A stretch of DNA of 64,000 bases, from contig CP145410.1 in the NCBI GenBank assembly GCA_036867785.1, forward strand, positions 124,001 through 188,000, in the 5' to 3' direction. Below the pieces are notes generated by a model, which was given only the letters and a program-made list of their open reading frames with translations, ran no database searches and had not been told where the DNA came from. The stretch's first letter is position 1, and every line of letters begins with the position of its first letter. The DNA comes from Plasmodiophora brassicae (taxonomy: Eukaryota > Endomyxa: Phytomyxea > Phytomyxea > Plasmodiophorida). A program made the position numbers and the translations under genes. Below, piece by piece: positions 1 to 12,326 of this stretch.

Positions 1-422
<422 letters not shown>

Positions 423-1538
423 TCACATCATGGGCGCGGAGCCGGGGTAGGTGCTGGCGCGTGTGTTCGGTACCATGGACATATTAACGGGCAGGGCGGT
501 GTCGTCGACAGGGACGGCGCCTGGCCGGGCGAGGACGGGCGGCGGCGGTAGCTTGTTGGCGTCGTAGTACGCGTCCTTGTTGGCGAGGTCGTGGTGGAAT
601 TCGTTGGCGATCGTGTGGTGCTTGCCGAGGTTCGACGCCAGGTTCTGCATCAGTAGTTGTACGACCTGCCTGTCCATGTTGTCCATGCCTCGAAGTTGGT
701 CTACGTGGCCGGTTGCGGATGGGTCGAACAGGCTGCCCAGGAACGAGTAGATCTTCTGAAAGTTCGGCGCCTTATTTGCTGTCCGACCGAATCAGGTCGA
801 CACGTCATGATTGCGCGCCGTTCAACCCGTCTTACCGTCGTTGCCGTCCCCCTTCTTGTCTTCGCTGGAATGGGCAGCGATCGCCTGTTGCAGGTAGAAC
901 TGGGCCTGGCTCAGTTGTTCCTGTTGCAGTTCGGCCAGCTGTTGGCGTTCCCACAGGGCCCACTGCAGGGAGTTGCCGACGGAAGCCTGCTGGATCATGG
1001 GTGTCGTGGCCGGCGCGATTTGATGGACGATGCTGCTGGCGGGAGTTCCGAACGGGTACGCGGCCGCTATGTAATCCGGGCTGCTCATCGGGGAGCCGTT
1101 CGCCAACTGGAAATCGGCGGGCATCTTTGGCTTTGGCCGGTCCCGGACGACCTTCGGGTACGGCTTCTTTGATCGGCGCTTGGGTCTCGGCGGCGGAATG
1201 CAGTCCTGCTTGCCGCTCTTCTGCATCTTGAGGAAGTACTTCTGCGCGTGCGACCTGATCTGTATCACGGTCTTCGTCTTGATGTGCGATTCGATCTGTT
1301 TCCATTCCCGTTCGAACAGCTGCAGCGCTTCGAGGAACAGGTCGTGCTCCTCTTCCGTCCACGATTCTCGAGGCTTCGTTATCGTGTACGGCTTCCTGGC
1401 CTTCTTCTGCTCCTTCTGCGACACCCCGGCGTGAGCCTTCCCGGTTACATGGTGGAGGTGCTCCAGTCTGCTCACCTTCGACTGCTTGCCACTAGATTGG
1501 GTGTCGACCTCTTTGCGGTCGAGGCTATGGTCCGCCAT
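423..1538 (-). CDS. SHAQKYF MYB transcription factor with LCL domain (REVEILLE 4/6/8-like)
   Basis: Two exons (836..1538 and 423..778) joined by a 57-base GT-AG intron give a 352-residue protein. Near residues 55-110 lies a single MYB repeat beginning [13 protein letters not shown] and ending in SHAQKYF, the hallmark of CCA1/REVEILLE-type factors that bind evening-element DNA. Exon 2 opens with [18 protein letters not shown] and continues with HVDQLRGMD and VVQLLMQNL, which matches the LCL domain of plant RVE4/6/8. A basic segment rich in K, R and P follows the MYB repeat and a glutamine-rich stretch lies between the two domains. I start at the ATG at 1538; an upstream GTG in frame is not used. 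SHAQKYF proteins also occur in algae, oomycetes and amoebae, so this does not prove a plant host. Confidence 0.87.
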
Positions 1539-2701
1539 GATGGGCTCCAGTGTCGCTAGGGGCACTGGCGGCGGCCCGCGCGCTAGACGCTAGTGGCACG
1601 GGCGGGTTCGGGTGCGGACAATGCCACCGGCGACCACGACGCGAGGCCCTCGGCTTAGGGCAATTGATTAGGTAAGGCCGGGGATCGAACTGGAGTCCCT
1701 GTGCTCGCTCCCCAGGGGTACCCTTAATAGAGGGTTGATCCGGAAGGAGACGCCCTTGGAGCTCGGGGACGGCCCGGTGCGCTTTGCGGAGCCGGTTGGC
1801 CGGTATGCCGCGCGATCTCGGCCTGTGTCGACCGCGCGTGTGGCACCAACCCTTTGAATCTATTCGTATGCCGCCTTCTTTGACTCGCAGCAGTAGGTCA
1901 GCCCGGTGAGGCGCGGCCAACCCGGGACAAGAAGCGCCGTCCGCCTGCCGGGGATGCAACGCAGGACACCTGCTCGAACTGCACGTGTCACAGCGAGACG
2001 CGAACCTTCTCTGCGGACGGCACACACACACACACACACACGGTTGAAATCTGATGCGAGATTGCACCCACGCCTCAAACGTATCATGGCATGGGCACGA
2101 GCCCCGCCTCGGTGACGCACGTCCCACCGGATTCGTTGTCGCGTGCCGTCACCCGACAGTGCACTGATGAACCGCAAGCGTGTGCCACGTGGTTACCACT
2201 GCTACACGCGTCGGCGGCACCTGCAATGGCATGCATCCCAGCACGCAATGGAACAGAAGAAACGTTACCGACCGATTAAACCAGCGATCTGATCTGGCCG
2301 CCCGCCCTTCGCCAGGCGATGTTCGCTGGAAGGCTAAAGAGCGAAGGACTGCGTGATTGTGACGTCAGGCTTCACAGCCGGCCGGCCCCGGTGGTGGTGA
2401 GACGCCTATCGAGGCTAACAATGGCTTGGATCGCTAGCCCAGACCAGGTCCTGCGGTCTCTCCTCGACCCATGTGTCGACGAAGCGGTCTGGGTCTCATT
2501 TAGAAGTTTCTGACGCGCTGCGACGACGTGGTGGTTCTTTCCGAGGCGCCGGGCTTTCCCTGGTAGAGTACTGCACGAACCTGGTCCCAGCGACGACGTC
2601 GGAGCATACATAAACGTAGAGCATGGAATGCATGATGCTGTTGTATTGCGTATTCCAGAGAACGGCAACCTATCAGTACTGCAGTCATTTGACATCAGAA
2701 G
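1539..2701. other. Intergenic region with CA microsatellite
   Basis: Open frames here are short, overlap on both strands and match nothing. The stretch is upstream of the MYB gene and downstream of the LRR gene. A CA dinucleotide run sits at 2021-2041. No tRNA could be folded from the weak B-box-like bases near 1690. Confidence 0.5.
2021..2041. repeat. CA dinucleotide microsatellite
   Basis: About ten uninterrupted CA units lie in the MYB upstream region. It is a simple repeat, useful as a polymorphic marker; no function is visible. Confidence 0.95.
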
Positions 2702-5077
2702 TCAATTCGATTGGACGTGAACGCGGTGGCGCAGGTTCCTACACAGTTCAGCCCATGAGGCCACCTGTTCGCCTCCATTATCACACACGACAACGCTTGT
2801 TCCTTACGTGGCAATGTGACTGTCTCTGTCCCAGCTTTTGCAGACTGAATTCCCAATGAGGACCCTGGACATATTGGTTCACCAACACGAAACCCAACCC
2901 GATGAGACATAATGCATACAGCTTCTGCAGTGATGACAATCCCAGGAACGCGCCGTTCGCGATGGACGATATCCGGTTGCAGCTCAAATTTCTGTGTGCT
3001 ATAAAGTCAGGCAGCCGCGATCCAACAGAGGAACGGTAGAGCGCGCAGGTACAGACAGTGTCTGTAGCGACGACAGCCCCTGGAAGGAATATTCGCCAAC
3101 CGCTGAGATCTGATTCCCGGTCAAATCCCTGCTGTCCCTTCAGATGGCCTTATCCGTTTGGCAATGCAGGCCCAACATACAGCCACTGCAGAAACGACAA
3201 GTCGCCGAAGGCGCCGTTCCCGATCGCGGAAATCCGATTGCCGCCTAGGCCCCTGTACGCGGGTGAGACAATGGCGATCCATTTGGCAGGGAGGAACAGG
3301 GGCGTACAGAGCCTGCAGCGAGGGCAGCGTCGCGAAGGTGGCCTTGGAGATGGTCGAGATCTGATTACCGCTCAAACACCTGTGTAGCAACGTTCAGCAA
3401 TCGCGATCCAGGTTGGCATGGGGCACGACGGCGCCTACAGACGGTGCACTGATAGCAATCCGTCGAAGGCGCCATCCGCGATCGTGGAGATCACGTTGTC
3501 GTACAGAATCCTGTGCCGCAGTCAGGTCAGGGCCACGATGAACCCATTGCAGATAGGCACAGCGAATGCATACAGCGATTGCAGCGACGACAGCGTCGCG
3601 AAGGCGCCCTTCCCGATCGCAGAGATTCGGTTTCCGTTCAAATAGCTGCCGACCAGCCGTCAGGCGACGTTGATCTGTACTTTCCAGGCGGCTGCAGTGA
3701 CGTCACATACAGGTACTGCAGAGACACCAGGGGCGCGAAGCAGACATCCACGACCGACCTGAGCTGGTTGCCGCTCAGATCCCTGCAGCGCACATGTCAG
3801 GCAATCGCGACCGATCGGCGGGCATGCACGTCGAAGGCACGCTTACAGCTGCTGCAACGAAGGCAATCCGTCGAAGGCGTTCTCCGCAATCGTCGAGATC
3901 TGATTATCGCCTAACAACCTGCGCCCCAGTCAGACAACCGCAAACCAACGGCAGGGCAGGCATACAATGCATGCAGCGATGGCATTCCTGCGAAGGTGCC
4001 GTCGGCGATCGCCCCGAGCTGATTGCCGCTCAAATTTCTGGGTAACTCTCATCAGACGATTGCGATCCACCGACAGCACGAGCCGCGACGCTTACAGCAC
4101 TCGCAGCAGCGCCAGTCCATCGAAGGCACCGCGTGAAATTGCTGAGATCTGGTTACCACCGAGGTTCCTGTACTGCAGTCAGAAGAAGGTGGCGATCTCC
4201 GATAAGCCGGCAGACGTACAGCTCCTGGAGAGACGAAAACCGTTCGAACGTGAACTGCCCAAGCACTGATTCAATAGAGTTCCGACTTAGATCCCTGCGC
4301 GCGGCCAGCAATCAGACCACGCCGTCCCACGCGCGACACAAACGATTCGAGATCAGCGTACACAATCTGCACCGATGAGACGTGCAGATTCGCAAACCAT
4401 TCCGAATGCAGGCAGCCCCAGATAGACTGGAGAGGGCAAATGAGCTCGCTGTCCGACAACCCTGACTGGCACTTATCCTGGAAGTTCATCAACGCCATTT
4501 GGGAAACGAACGTCTTGATGAACCAGACAGGCAGTTCAGGGACTCCAAGCCTACACGTGCGCCGGGTCATTGTCAGCGTGCGCCTAGGCAGTGAATGAGG
4601 CCAGGTGTACGTTTCAGAGTACTGCTCCAGTTGCTGTTTGACTGTCGTCGATGAGCACTGGTCGTCTGCGACCGAGATGGACTGCCCGATTGTCGAGCAG
4701 ATGCGCCCAAGGGTACAGTTCGCCTGTAAGTAATCGAGGGCTGTCACCATTCCGAGCAGCGCGGAATGGTCGAAATCGGATGGCACGTGATCGCTGCCCA
4801 GCGTTTCGATCATCTGCGTCGGTACGCCATGGTCAGTTCAGAAGTGACCTTCGACGACGACGTTACACAGGCGTACCGGGTCCAACAGCTCCGCGTCGAC
4901 AGGAACACGAACTCGGACGTCGCCCTCGGTGCCGACACAAAAGTCGACCATGGCTTGTATCAGCGCGCAGCGCTGGGCGACGCTCATGGGGATGGCGCGT
5001 CTGATGCCGTTGTTGCCTTCCAGGTAAATGGCAACGGGGTCGCGCGTCAGCTGAGCAGCGCACGCGCTCTCGTCCAT
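2702..5077 (-). CDS. Skp1/BTB-like N-terminus plus leucine-rich repeats, one LRR per exon
   Basis: The gene starts at the ATG at 5077. Exons 4877..5077 and 4362..4813 encode a Skp1/BTB-like domain; segments such as IYLEGNNGIRRAIPMSVAQR and FDHSALLGMVTALDYLQA match the fold of Skp1 and POZ proteins. Eleven LRR exons follow: 4220..4294 (75 bases) and then 72-base exons starting at 4096, 3966, 3847, 3711, 3574, 3439, 3308, 3181, 3057 and 2920. Each encodes one repeat of the type LSGNQISTI..AF..LPSLQ.L, and every intron falls in the same phase, after two bases of the closing Leu codon. Two degenerate end exons (2808..2864, 2702..2738) reach a TGA at 2702. The module suggests a substrate receptor for a cullin ligase or a pattern-recognition scaffold; that role is inference. 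Confidence 0.82.
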
Positions 5078-5710
5078 GGTCCTGTTCAGGCGCGTTTAGG
5101 GATTGCAAATGCCAAGCAGACCGGTTGACCACTACAATCAGCAGGTGACCGAAAAGCTGCTGCGCTGGGAACCGGCTGCTGTTGATTTTCGCGAGAGCCC
5201 GACTCACAGAAATAGACCTGACGCCAAATCGGGATCGGGGCTTCCGCTGACGCGTGCGCAACGTTGGCGAGGGCGCCACGAACGCCACATACTCATTCCG
5301 AGTACGAACGCATCCTGCGACATTGGCTATGGGACGCCGCCAACGGGCGTCGTTCGATCTCCCGGCGTCGTCTGTTCCGGCTCCGCTCCTTCAGCCATGG
5401 CATGGTGAGGAGGAGGGTGGGGCACGAACCGCATCCGGGATATGGTGCGCCCCACAATACAATTTGGTCGCGCGCTGCCACGTGTCGCTGCTCCCATGAA
5501 CCGCAGTCGCCCGCGTGGAAGACATGTCAAGGTACCGGAACAGCTGGGCCGTCTGACCTGCCGCCGGCGATACGTTCGTCAGACGGTCGACGTGCCGGAG
5601 GAGGAGGAGGTTGCGTCGGCCGGGCAACAACGCCGTGGGAGGCGGGTGAGGGGCGACGTCCATTGGGCGACGTTGCCGGGCCGCCACCGGGGGGTGCCGG
5701 CGCGTGAGAG
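5078..5710. promoter_or_regulatory. Divergent intergenic region between two LRR genes
   Basis: The LRR gene leaves to the left from 5077 and the LRR coiled-coil gene to the right from 5711, so this stretch should carry both promoters. Open frames here are antisense-overlapping and unsupported. Confidence 0.45.
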
Positions 5711-8355
5711 ATGCCGATCGAGGCGCTGACCGTCGAGTTCGTCGACGGCCTCGCGCGAACGTACCCGCACGTCGACACGATCGACCTGTCGCACAATCGT
5801 ACGGGCGGTGTTGTGTCAACGCATACACACACACGCGGCCGGTGTTCCGCCCGGTCGTCTGACATGGCGACACGCTCGCTGGGTAGGCATATCGCGGATC
5901 GAGAACCTGGACCCGCTGACCAACCTGGTCTCGCTGGACCTGTCCAACAACCGCATCGGCGTCCTTGGCAATTTGCAGGCGCTGCACCGTCTACGATCCG
6001 TCAATGTCGCGTGCAACCGAATGTACGTGTCGTCGTCGTCGTCGTCGTCGGGTGTGCTGGTTCCCAACACCCGTGCGCGCATGTAGAACGGATATCGACG
6101 CGTCCGTCGGCAACCTGCACCATCTGGAAGAGCTCGACCTTGGACATAACTTCATCGCGCAACTGTCGGCCTTGGCCCCGCTTGCCCGTCTTCCCGGCCT
6201 GAGGTCGCTGGTGCTGGAGGGGAACCCCATCTGCTCAGATAGGTCCATCCCAGGCGCTGGTTGCTCCGCGTGCCCCCCAACTCACCTCGCGCTCGTCAGG
6301 CACTATCGTCATCGTACCGTATCGTTATTGCCGCAATTGCAGGCCCTTGATGGTCGCCCAGTTCTCGTCGTCGAACGCCTCGGTGCACCAACGGTGTCAC
6401 CACCACGTGCGACATCCATGTCGCCGGATCGCCAGCCTACGTCTCGTCCTGCTCCGTCATTCTCGACTCGTTTACCGTCGAAGTCGGCTGCATCGGATAA
6501 CGACGCGGCCATGAAGGCTTACCTTGGGCGGCGCCTCGGGGAGAGACCCGCACCGTCACCGCCTGTCAGAAAGCATCAGGACGAGAGAGAAAGCCTGAGG
6601 CGGCAGGTCGCGCTGCGTGACATTCAAATTGCTAGCTTCGAGAAGATGTTCGACATGCAACAGCGTCTCGAGGGCGAAGGCCGGGACCTTCTAACCGGGT
6701 GGCGAGGGAAAGTGTTCGAACTGCTCGTTCAGCTGAAATCGCTCCAGATGGAGTTGAAATCTGTAGAACGGGCCCACGAATCGTACGCGTTGCGCTAGCG
6801 CATCGTTGGACATCGCTGACGTTTGCGCATGGAAAGGAGGCAGCAAGAAGCGTCGTCCGAGTGTGTATCGCTTCGTGCTCGGATAGATATGCTGAACAGC
6901 ATTCTAGAGAATCAGATGGCTGAAAACGAGCTTCTCATGGCAAGAAAGAAGGTATGGTCCTGTTCATCGACGGACGTAACGTTTGACGTCATCGATTTCC
7001 TGCAGGGTGCGGATGATGCTTTAGCGACTGAGGCGAATCGTGTCCAAGAAATGTTGCTTGACCGTCAGCGCCGCAAAGAAAGCGACTTGGCGCTCAAGAA
7101 GACAATTTGGCAGTTGTTCCTTTGTAGCCAACGCTCCGATCAACGGTTCAACGACGTATTTGACGAACTCGAGGGCTTCTCCCAGCGCATCCACTTTGCG
7201 CTTTCCCGAATTGCCATTGTCAGCGGTATGGCGTCATGGACTGCGCTGCACACTTTAGTCGCTACTAACTTGGGTCGTTTAGAGGTGTTCAAGCGGAAGC
7301 TGGATGATAGGAGCGAGGGCGGGTCGGACGTCATCAATTTCGGTGGCTTTAGCAGTGGCAGGTCCACTCCTGACGCGCCCCGGGTCCAGAGCTTGAAGCT
7401 CGAGATTGATCGTCTTAACCAAGAGTTGGTCGCGCGATGCTGCGATTCCCGCTCCTGGACTCAGCTTGGCCAACAGACGATCATCGCTTATCAATCAGAT
7501 CAGCGAGATAGGCCGGCGTGACCAGACTGCAGTCAAGCGACTAGAGCAAAGGTGCCAGGTACTCTCTGAAGAGCGAGACTCGGCACTACGCCAAGTCATT
7601 GACGCGAATAAGACCCAGGCCGCTCTGGAAGAGGTTTGCAATGGGCCACAGTGGCGGATTGATTGGTGCTGATTCGTTAATGTAGAGGGCGGACGTTCTT
7701 GAAAGGCGTCTGGAAGAGCAGCGTCAGCTGCTGCTGACAGAGCGGGAACAGGTCCAGAAAGAAATATCCGAACTTCGCAACGAGCGTGCCGCCTGGCTGG
7801 CGGAACGTTCGACGTTGCAGGCAAAATATGACAACTGCCTGCTGGATGCTGCGACGCAACTGGACTGTGTTTGCTCCGCTATGCACCATCAGCGTGCTGA
7901 TTGGGCGAGCGAACGCGAAGCCCTTCTTCAAGAGCTTCGTCGTTCTGCTTCCGTGGCACATGAAATGGCATCGGATGTCGCCACTGCTCAAGCTGCCAGC
8001 GCTGTTCGCCTGTTTGAAAACGAGCGCCAGATTGAGCAACGCGATGAGATCATCTGCTCTATGACGAGATCCCGTCATGAATTGCTGGTTAGCGGGCGCA
8101 GCGGTCCAGTTGATTGGATTCGGTTCTGAACGAATCGTATAGGAAATGATGGAAGACATGTGCCAGCAGTTGAAGCTGGAGCCCGGAAACGAACCAGTGC
8201 ATGCTGCTACCCTTGCTGATGCTGCACATCAAACCGATCCGATCAGCGTCGCGTCAGTTGGTACGAATACGTTGCCAGCGGCAGATGACGCGTCGCATCG
8301 TCAACAGAGACTACGACGGCTGGCTGAACGTGCATCAGTGCTCCTGGAACAATGA
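5711..8355 (+). CDS. LRR and coiled-coil protein, LRRCC1/CEP-like
   Basis: Nine exons (5711..5798, 5887..6022, 6087..6782, 6837..6951, 7006..7225, 7283..7428, 7499..7633, 7686..8087, 8143..8355) join in frame to a 716-residue protein. Residues 20-150 hold SDS22-type leucine-rich repeats (LSHNRISRIENL, LDLSNNRIGVL, LDLGHNFIAQL) closed by an LRR cap (LEGNPIC then LLPQLQALDG). A Ser/Pro-rich linker follows. From about residue 290 on it is almost entirely heptad coiled coil, for example [20 protein letters not shown] and LERRLEEQRQLLLTEREQV. This order matches LRRCC1/CLERC and related centrosomal or ciliary LRR proteins. The second intron contains a CGT microsatellite. A basal-body or microtubule-organising role is inferred from architecture only. 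Confidence 0.8.
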
Positions 8356-8436
8356 TCTCTACACGATTGTATTCTATTGTCTAAGCTACGGGCCAAACGG
8401 GGCACTGGTTGATTTCATGAAGGTGGCACATCTCCG

Positions 8437-10372
8437 TCAGAAGCCTGGGCAGGAGTGATGACCTGGGTCCTCCAGGGTCGGCGTCGCTGGGGAGTCCGCT
8501 TGCGCCTGCGCCGCCATCTCATGGAACCAGCGGGGTGCGGCCTGGCCGCACTGGTCCAAGACTTTCGCCAGGGCGGGAAGTAGCGGGATACAGGACTCAC
8601 CAAGCAGAGCGTGTGCCGATCCGCCTGCGGCCAGACGCGTGCGGCGGACGTACGAATCTGCATGAAGGTAAACCGCGGCGCCACATCACAGTTCGTAGCA
8701 CACGCCTGACCAATGTTCGTCGGCATGTCGAAGTTAACAACAAGGTCGACCTGTCAAGAGCTGTCATCAACTTTCGAGCGGCAACCTTAGCCGTGCTGAC
8801 CTTCGAGAACTGCTCGAAAACGTGGCTGGCAACATCTGTGGCGACCAGCATGGGAAGTTTTCCGTCTAAAAATATGCTGAGTGCCAGGTCGCGATCTTCC
8901 TGAAGGCGGCCGCCGTGCAGGCCTGCAACGTCGACGCCTTGCTCCTGAAGCCATTTGCATAGAGTATCCGCTGTGCGTTTGGTCGCGACGAACACTAGAG
9001 TGCGGGAACCGGGTTTGAGCTTCCTGTACACCGTTAGCAGCGCGCGACGCTATACAGGACAAATGTCACTCTCCAGGGTATTGTAGGTGTCGCAAGCCGT
9101 ATTACCCTGTGCAAGTCATCACGGACGAATTCCACTGTTTGGCTGATGCCAATACAGGAGACAGTTGTGTCTGCAGCAATGTAGACGTAATCGTTCTACA
9201 GCACGAGAGCCGTCAACCAGACAGCCTGGTGGTTACACTACCGCGTACCAGGAGGCTGTCGCAGAACGATTCTAAGCGCCGTGGAAACGCCTTGGTGTAC
9301 GCAAGCGTCTGGTGTTTCCCATCGATCATGCCTTCGAAGCTGACGATCCGTCTCAACTTGAGCTGAAGGCCGATATTGCTCTGTTTGACGCAAAGTTACC
9401 TAACCGAACAGCACCCGTAACCACCAACGCTAGGCAGCATATACCATATGGCCAGCTTCCCATAGAATCAGGACAGCAACATCGCCTAACGCAATGTAAC
9501 CTCGTTCCAGAAAGTCCATCAGTCGGCCAGTCGTTGCGACGAGGACGTCACATCCGCGCTGCAGTGCTTGCAGCTGAGGGCGACTGTCTTCCGCACCACG
9601 AATCAGAACTGCGCTGCATCCAGCTCGTCTCGTCTTTCGATTCGTGTCCTGAATCGATCATTAGCGCCTGTGACAGCAGTGAACGGGGACAGGTTTGTAC
9701 CTCAAAAAGACGCTCAGCCACCTCTTTCGTTGGTGCCAGGATCAGCACGCTCGGAGAAGCGACCTTGCTCATACGGGTGCGTTGGCTGATCGTGCCAGTC
9801 GAATTCATATAATCGGCTGGCCCGGCAGTGCGACGCTGATAGTACGTCTGCTGTGCAGGGCGCTCGAAGGCGTTGCGCTGGTTCACTAGACGCTGGAGAA
9901 TCGGCGTCAACAACGATGAAACGGCGACCTTTTCGTTCTGGGTACAGACAACGACGTTGCCACCTTGCTGAATGGCAGACAGTGCGGCGAGCTGGATTGG
10001 GTCGGTTGCACGTGGCGGTAAATTCTGTCGGTTATGTTGCGTCAAGCCCATGCCGCTGCGGTCAAACGGCGCCACTCCGGATCGGGACTGGCTTCGCGAC
10101 TCCACTTTTACCCCCTCGATCTTCAATGCCGGTAAATTCATTGGCAGGGCGTTGGGACTCATGCCAGTCGGCGCCATCGGCGTCGGCACGGGCGACGGCT
10201 TCGACAGAGGCCACATCTTGAACGTCGACGCGGTCGGCGCCAGGTTCGTGATCTGCTGCAGCGGTGGCCGTTGCGGGCGCCGAATCACGTTGCGTTCATC
10301 GCCGGCGGCGCCGCGCTGCGCCGGCTGGTAGACCAGCGCCTCGAACGCATCCGCCAGGGCGTGCACCTCCAT
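8437..10372 (-). CDS. DDX3/Ded1-like DEAD-box protein lacking all catalytic motifs
   Basis: Seven exons (9701..10372, 9445..9648, 9249..9380, 9106..9195, 8801..9049, 8711..8750, 8437..8657) join without any frame problem to 535 residues. The order of the DDX3/Ded1 family is kept from the Q-motif region to the C-terminal helix, but every catalytic motif is changed. Motif I reads CTQNEKVA instead of AQTGSGKT, motif Ia APTKEVA, motif Ib TTGR, motif II LWEAG in place of DEAD, motif III AYTKA in place of SAT, motif V VATDVASHVF and motif VI VRRTRLAAGG instead of HRIGRTGR. The segment TLVFVATKRTADTL and the helix ending APRWFHEMA stay well conserved. ATP binding and unwinding are therefore unlikely. 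It may act as an RNA-binding scaffold or a regulator of true Ded1. The first 100 residues are Pro/Thr-rich. Confidence 0.85.
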
Positions 10373-10460
10373 GACCACTCCACTGATGTGATCCCCACCA
10401 CACCGTTATCCAAATGACGCTCCGTTGCAGCTCACACTGTGGCTACGTGGGGTGCCGGTG

Positions 10461-10484
10461 CCCCCCCCCCCCCCCCCCCCCCCC
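10461..10484. repeat. Homopolymer run of 24 C
   Basis: An uninterrupted C tract lies between the divergent helicase-like and SUN genes. It could form i-motif/G-quadruplex structure in the shared promoter, or its length could be a sequencing artefact. Confidence 0.9.
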
Positions 10485-10653
10485 GAATGGTGCATTTTTG
10501 GACGCACACTGTCGTGCACCGCTTTGCAGTTATGACCCGTCGACAACGTTTCATCGCCGATGACTGCGACGAGTACGACTGGCTGGTCAGCGGCCGTGTC
10601 GTTTTTGTGGGCATTTCGTTACGGGTTGGCGCGCGCCATCCGTGTCGGTCGTG

Positions 10654-12064
10654 ATGCCGTCGTCGGCCTTAGGAGCAGCGGCAGCGGCGTATGCGGCGCG
10701 GGCGGACCGGCCACGTCGCGTGACGCGCCTGTCGGCGAACCTGACCGCACTGGCGGCGATCGGCGAGCCGTCGCCGGCGACGTCGCACAAAGAGCGGCCG
10801 CCGTCGCCGAAGCGATGGACACGGGAGACGCCCGGCGGCGTCGATGAAGACGGGACGATTCATCGGCCCGGTTCGCCGCTTAGGCTGTCGTCGTCGTACC
10901 TTGACCAAGCTGGTTCGAGGCAGTTCATGAGGAAGGTGTCCGGCGCGCGGTATACGAACGCGTTGCTCTACGGGTACCACATGCTTCTCGCCGTTAGGAT
11001 TACGCGTGCTGACGTGTCCAATCAGGTTGCTTCTGCTTCCACTGTTTGTCGTTGTCTTCCAAACGGCGTGGTGGCATATGCCGCGGCAGTCGGCATCGCA
11101 TGAGGGCCAGACGGCGTCGTTCCCTGGCGCTCTCGACGAACAGCAACTGCAGAGTCTGCAAGCGGACCGCGACGCTGCCGTGCGATTGTCGAAGAGCGTT
11201 ACTGACCTGGCCAGGCGCCACGATAACGCTGTCCTCCAGCTGAGCAACGTCAACGCTGAACTGCAAAAGACGATCGAATCGCAACAGGCGGTCATTGCCA
11301 CGCTCCAAGAGCGCCTGACTGCCGTTGAGAAGCGTCCCGTTGCTACTGGAGATACCGCCGATGGCGTTCGTCAACTTCGGTCCGACATTGCGAGACAGTC
11401 GGTTGCGGCTGACGCAAGGCTATCTGCGATTGATTCGCGACTTGACGCGCTGTCGACAGCCAGGACCGTTGCTGCCGCGTCGCATTCTTCCAGCGGATCC
11501 AGCGCTGACATTGACCGCGCTCTATATCGGTTCATGGCGGACAAGACCGAACTCGTCGACTTTGCCTTGGAGCTCACCGGCGGCAGCGTTCTTTCGGTCA
11601 GCGGCACGCACCGTATGCCGATGTTCTCGTCGGGACTGCTGTCGAAGTTCCTATTCATGTACCCGGCACGCAGCGAGAAGGAACTGCTGCGTCCGGATAT
11701 GACGCCGGGAAGATGCTGGCCGATGGCCGGGCGCTCTGGATGGGTACACATTGGCCTGTCCGCTGCCATCTATCCGACTGCTGTCACCGTTGAACATGTT
11801 GCACCTGAGATCGCGCCCAACTTCGAGACCGCCCCGAAGCTCTTCTCCGTATACGCAGTCAGCATCGCCGGCGTGCACGAACAGACGCGCCTCGGGTCGT
11901 TCGAGTACGTCAAACCTGGGCCAGGTGTTGCGCCCGTCGTCCAGACATTCGAGTTCAGTTCCCTGGTGTCGTCACCGGTCACCTCCGTCAACTTCACGGT
12001 CGAGGACAACTTCGGCGGCGATTACACGTGCCTGTATCGCGTCCGCGTACATGGACACACCTGA
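10654..12064 (+). CDS. SUN-domain nuclear envelope protein
   Basis: Two exons (10654..10973, 11026..12064) with a 52-base intron give 452 residues. The N-terminal 105 residues are basic and Ser/Pro-rich and would face the nucleoplasm. One membrane segment (LLLLPLFVVVFQTAWW) follows at the exon junction. Residues 135-240 form a coiled coil (LQKTIESQQAVIATLQERL). The C-terminal 180 residues are a SUN domain: PGRCWPMAGRSGWVHIGL, then TVEHV, LGSFEY and the terminal YTCLYRVRVHG, all typical of SUN1/SUN2. Such proteins form trimers in the inner nuclear membrane and bind KASH partners to build the LINC bridge. No KASH protein is visible in this window. Confidence 0.93.
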
Positions 12065-12326
12065 CCGTCGCACCGTGCATATATAGATTAAAAACTAGAG
12101 AGTCGGATACGATGGCGCCAGGCACGTAACAGTCACTTGTTATTGGGTGCCGGCCGTGCGGGACGCTTCCTTCGGTTGTGCTCCAGAACGAGCGGCTCGA
12201 GTTTGGGCGATTCACGATCCAGCCACGGCAACTGTGGCACAGACGCCCGTTGCAGCAAAGGAGGCAGCACGGCCTGTGTAGCTGGTTGAGATGCCTGCAG
12301 TCAGGTATCAGTACCTGCCAACTGGA

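Noticed and set aside
1660-1760. B-box-like bases (GTTCGATCCC on the minus strand) suggesting a tRNA
   Set aside because: No T-arm or acceptor stem of proper length pairs around them.
8437-10372. Calling the DDX3-like gene a pseudogene
   Set aside because: All seven exons keep frame, splice sites are regular and non-catalytic parts are well conserved.
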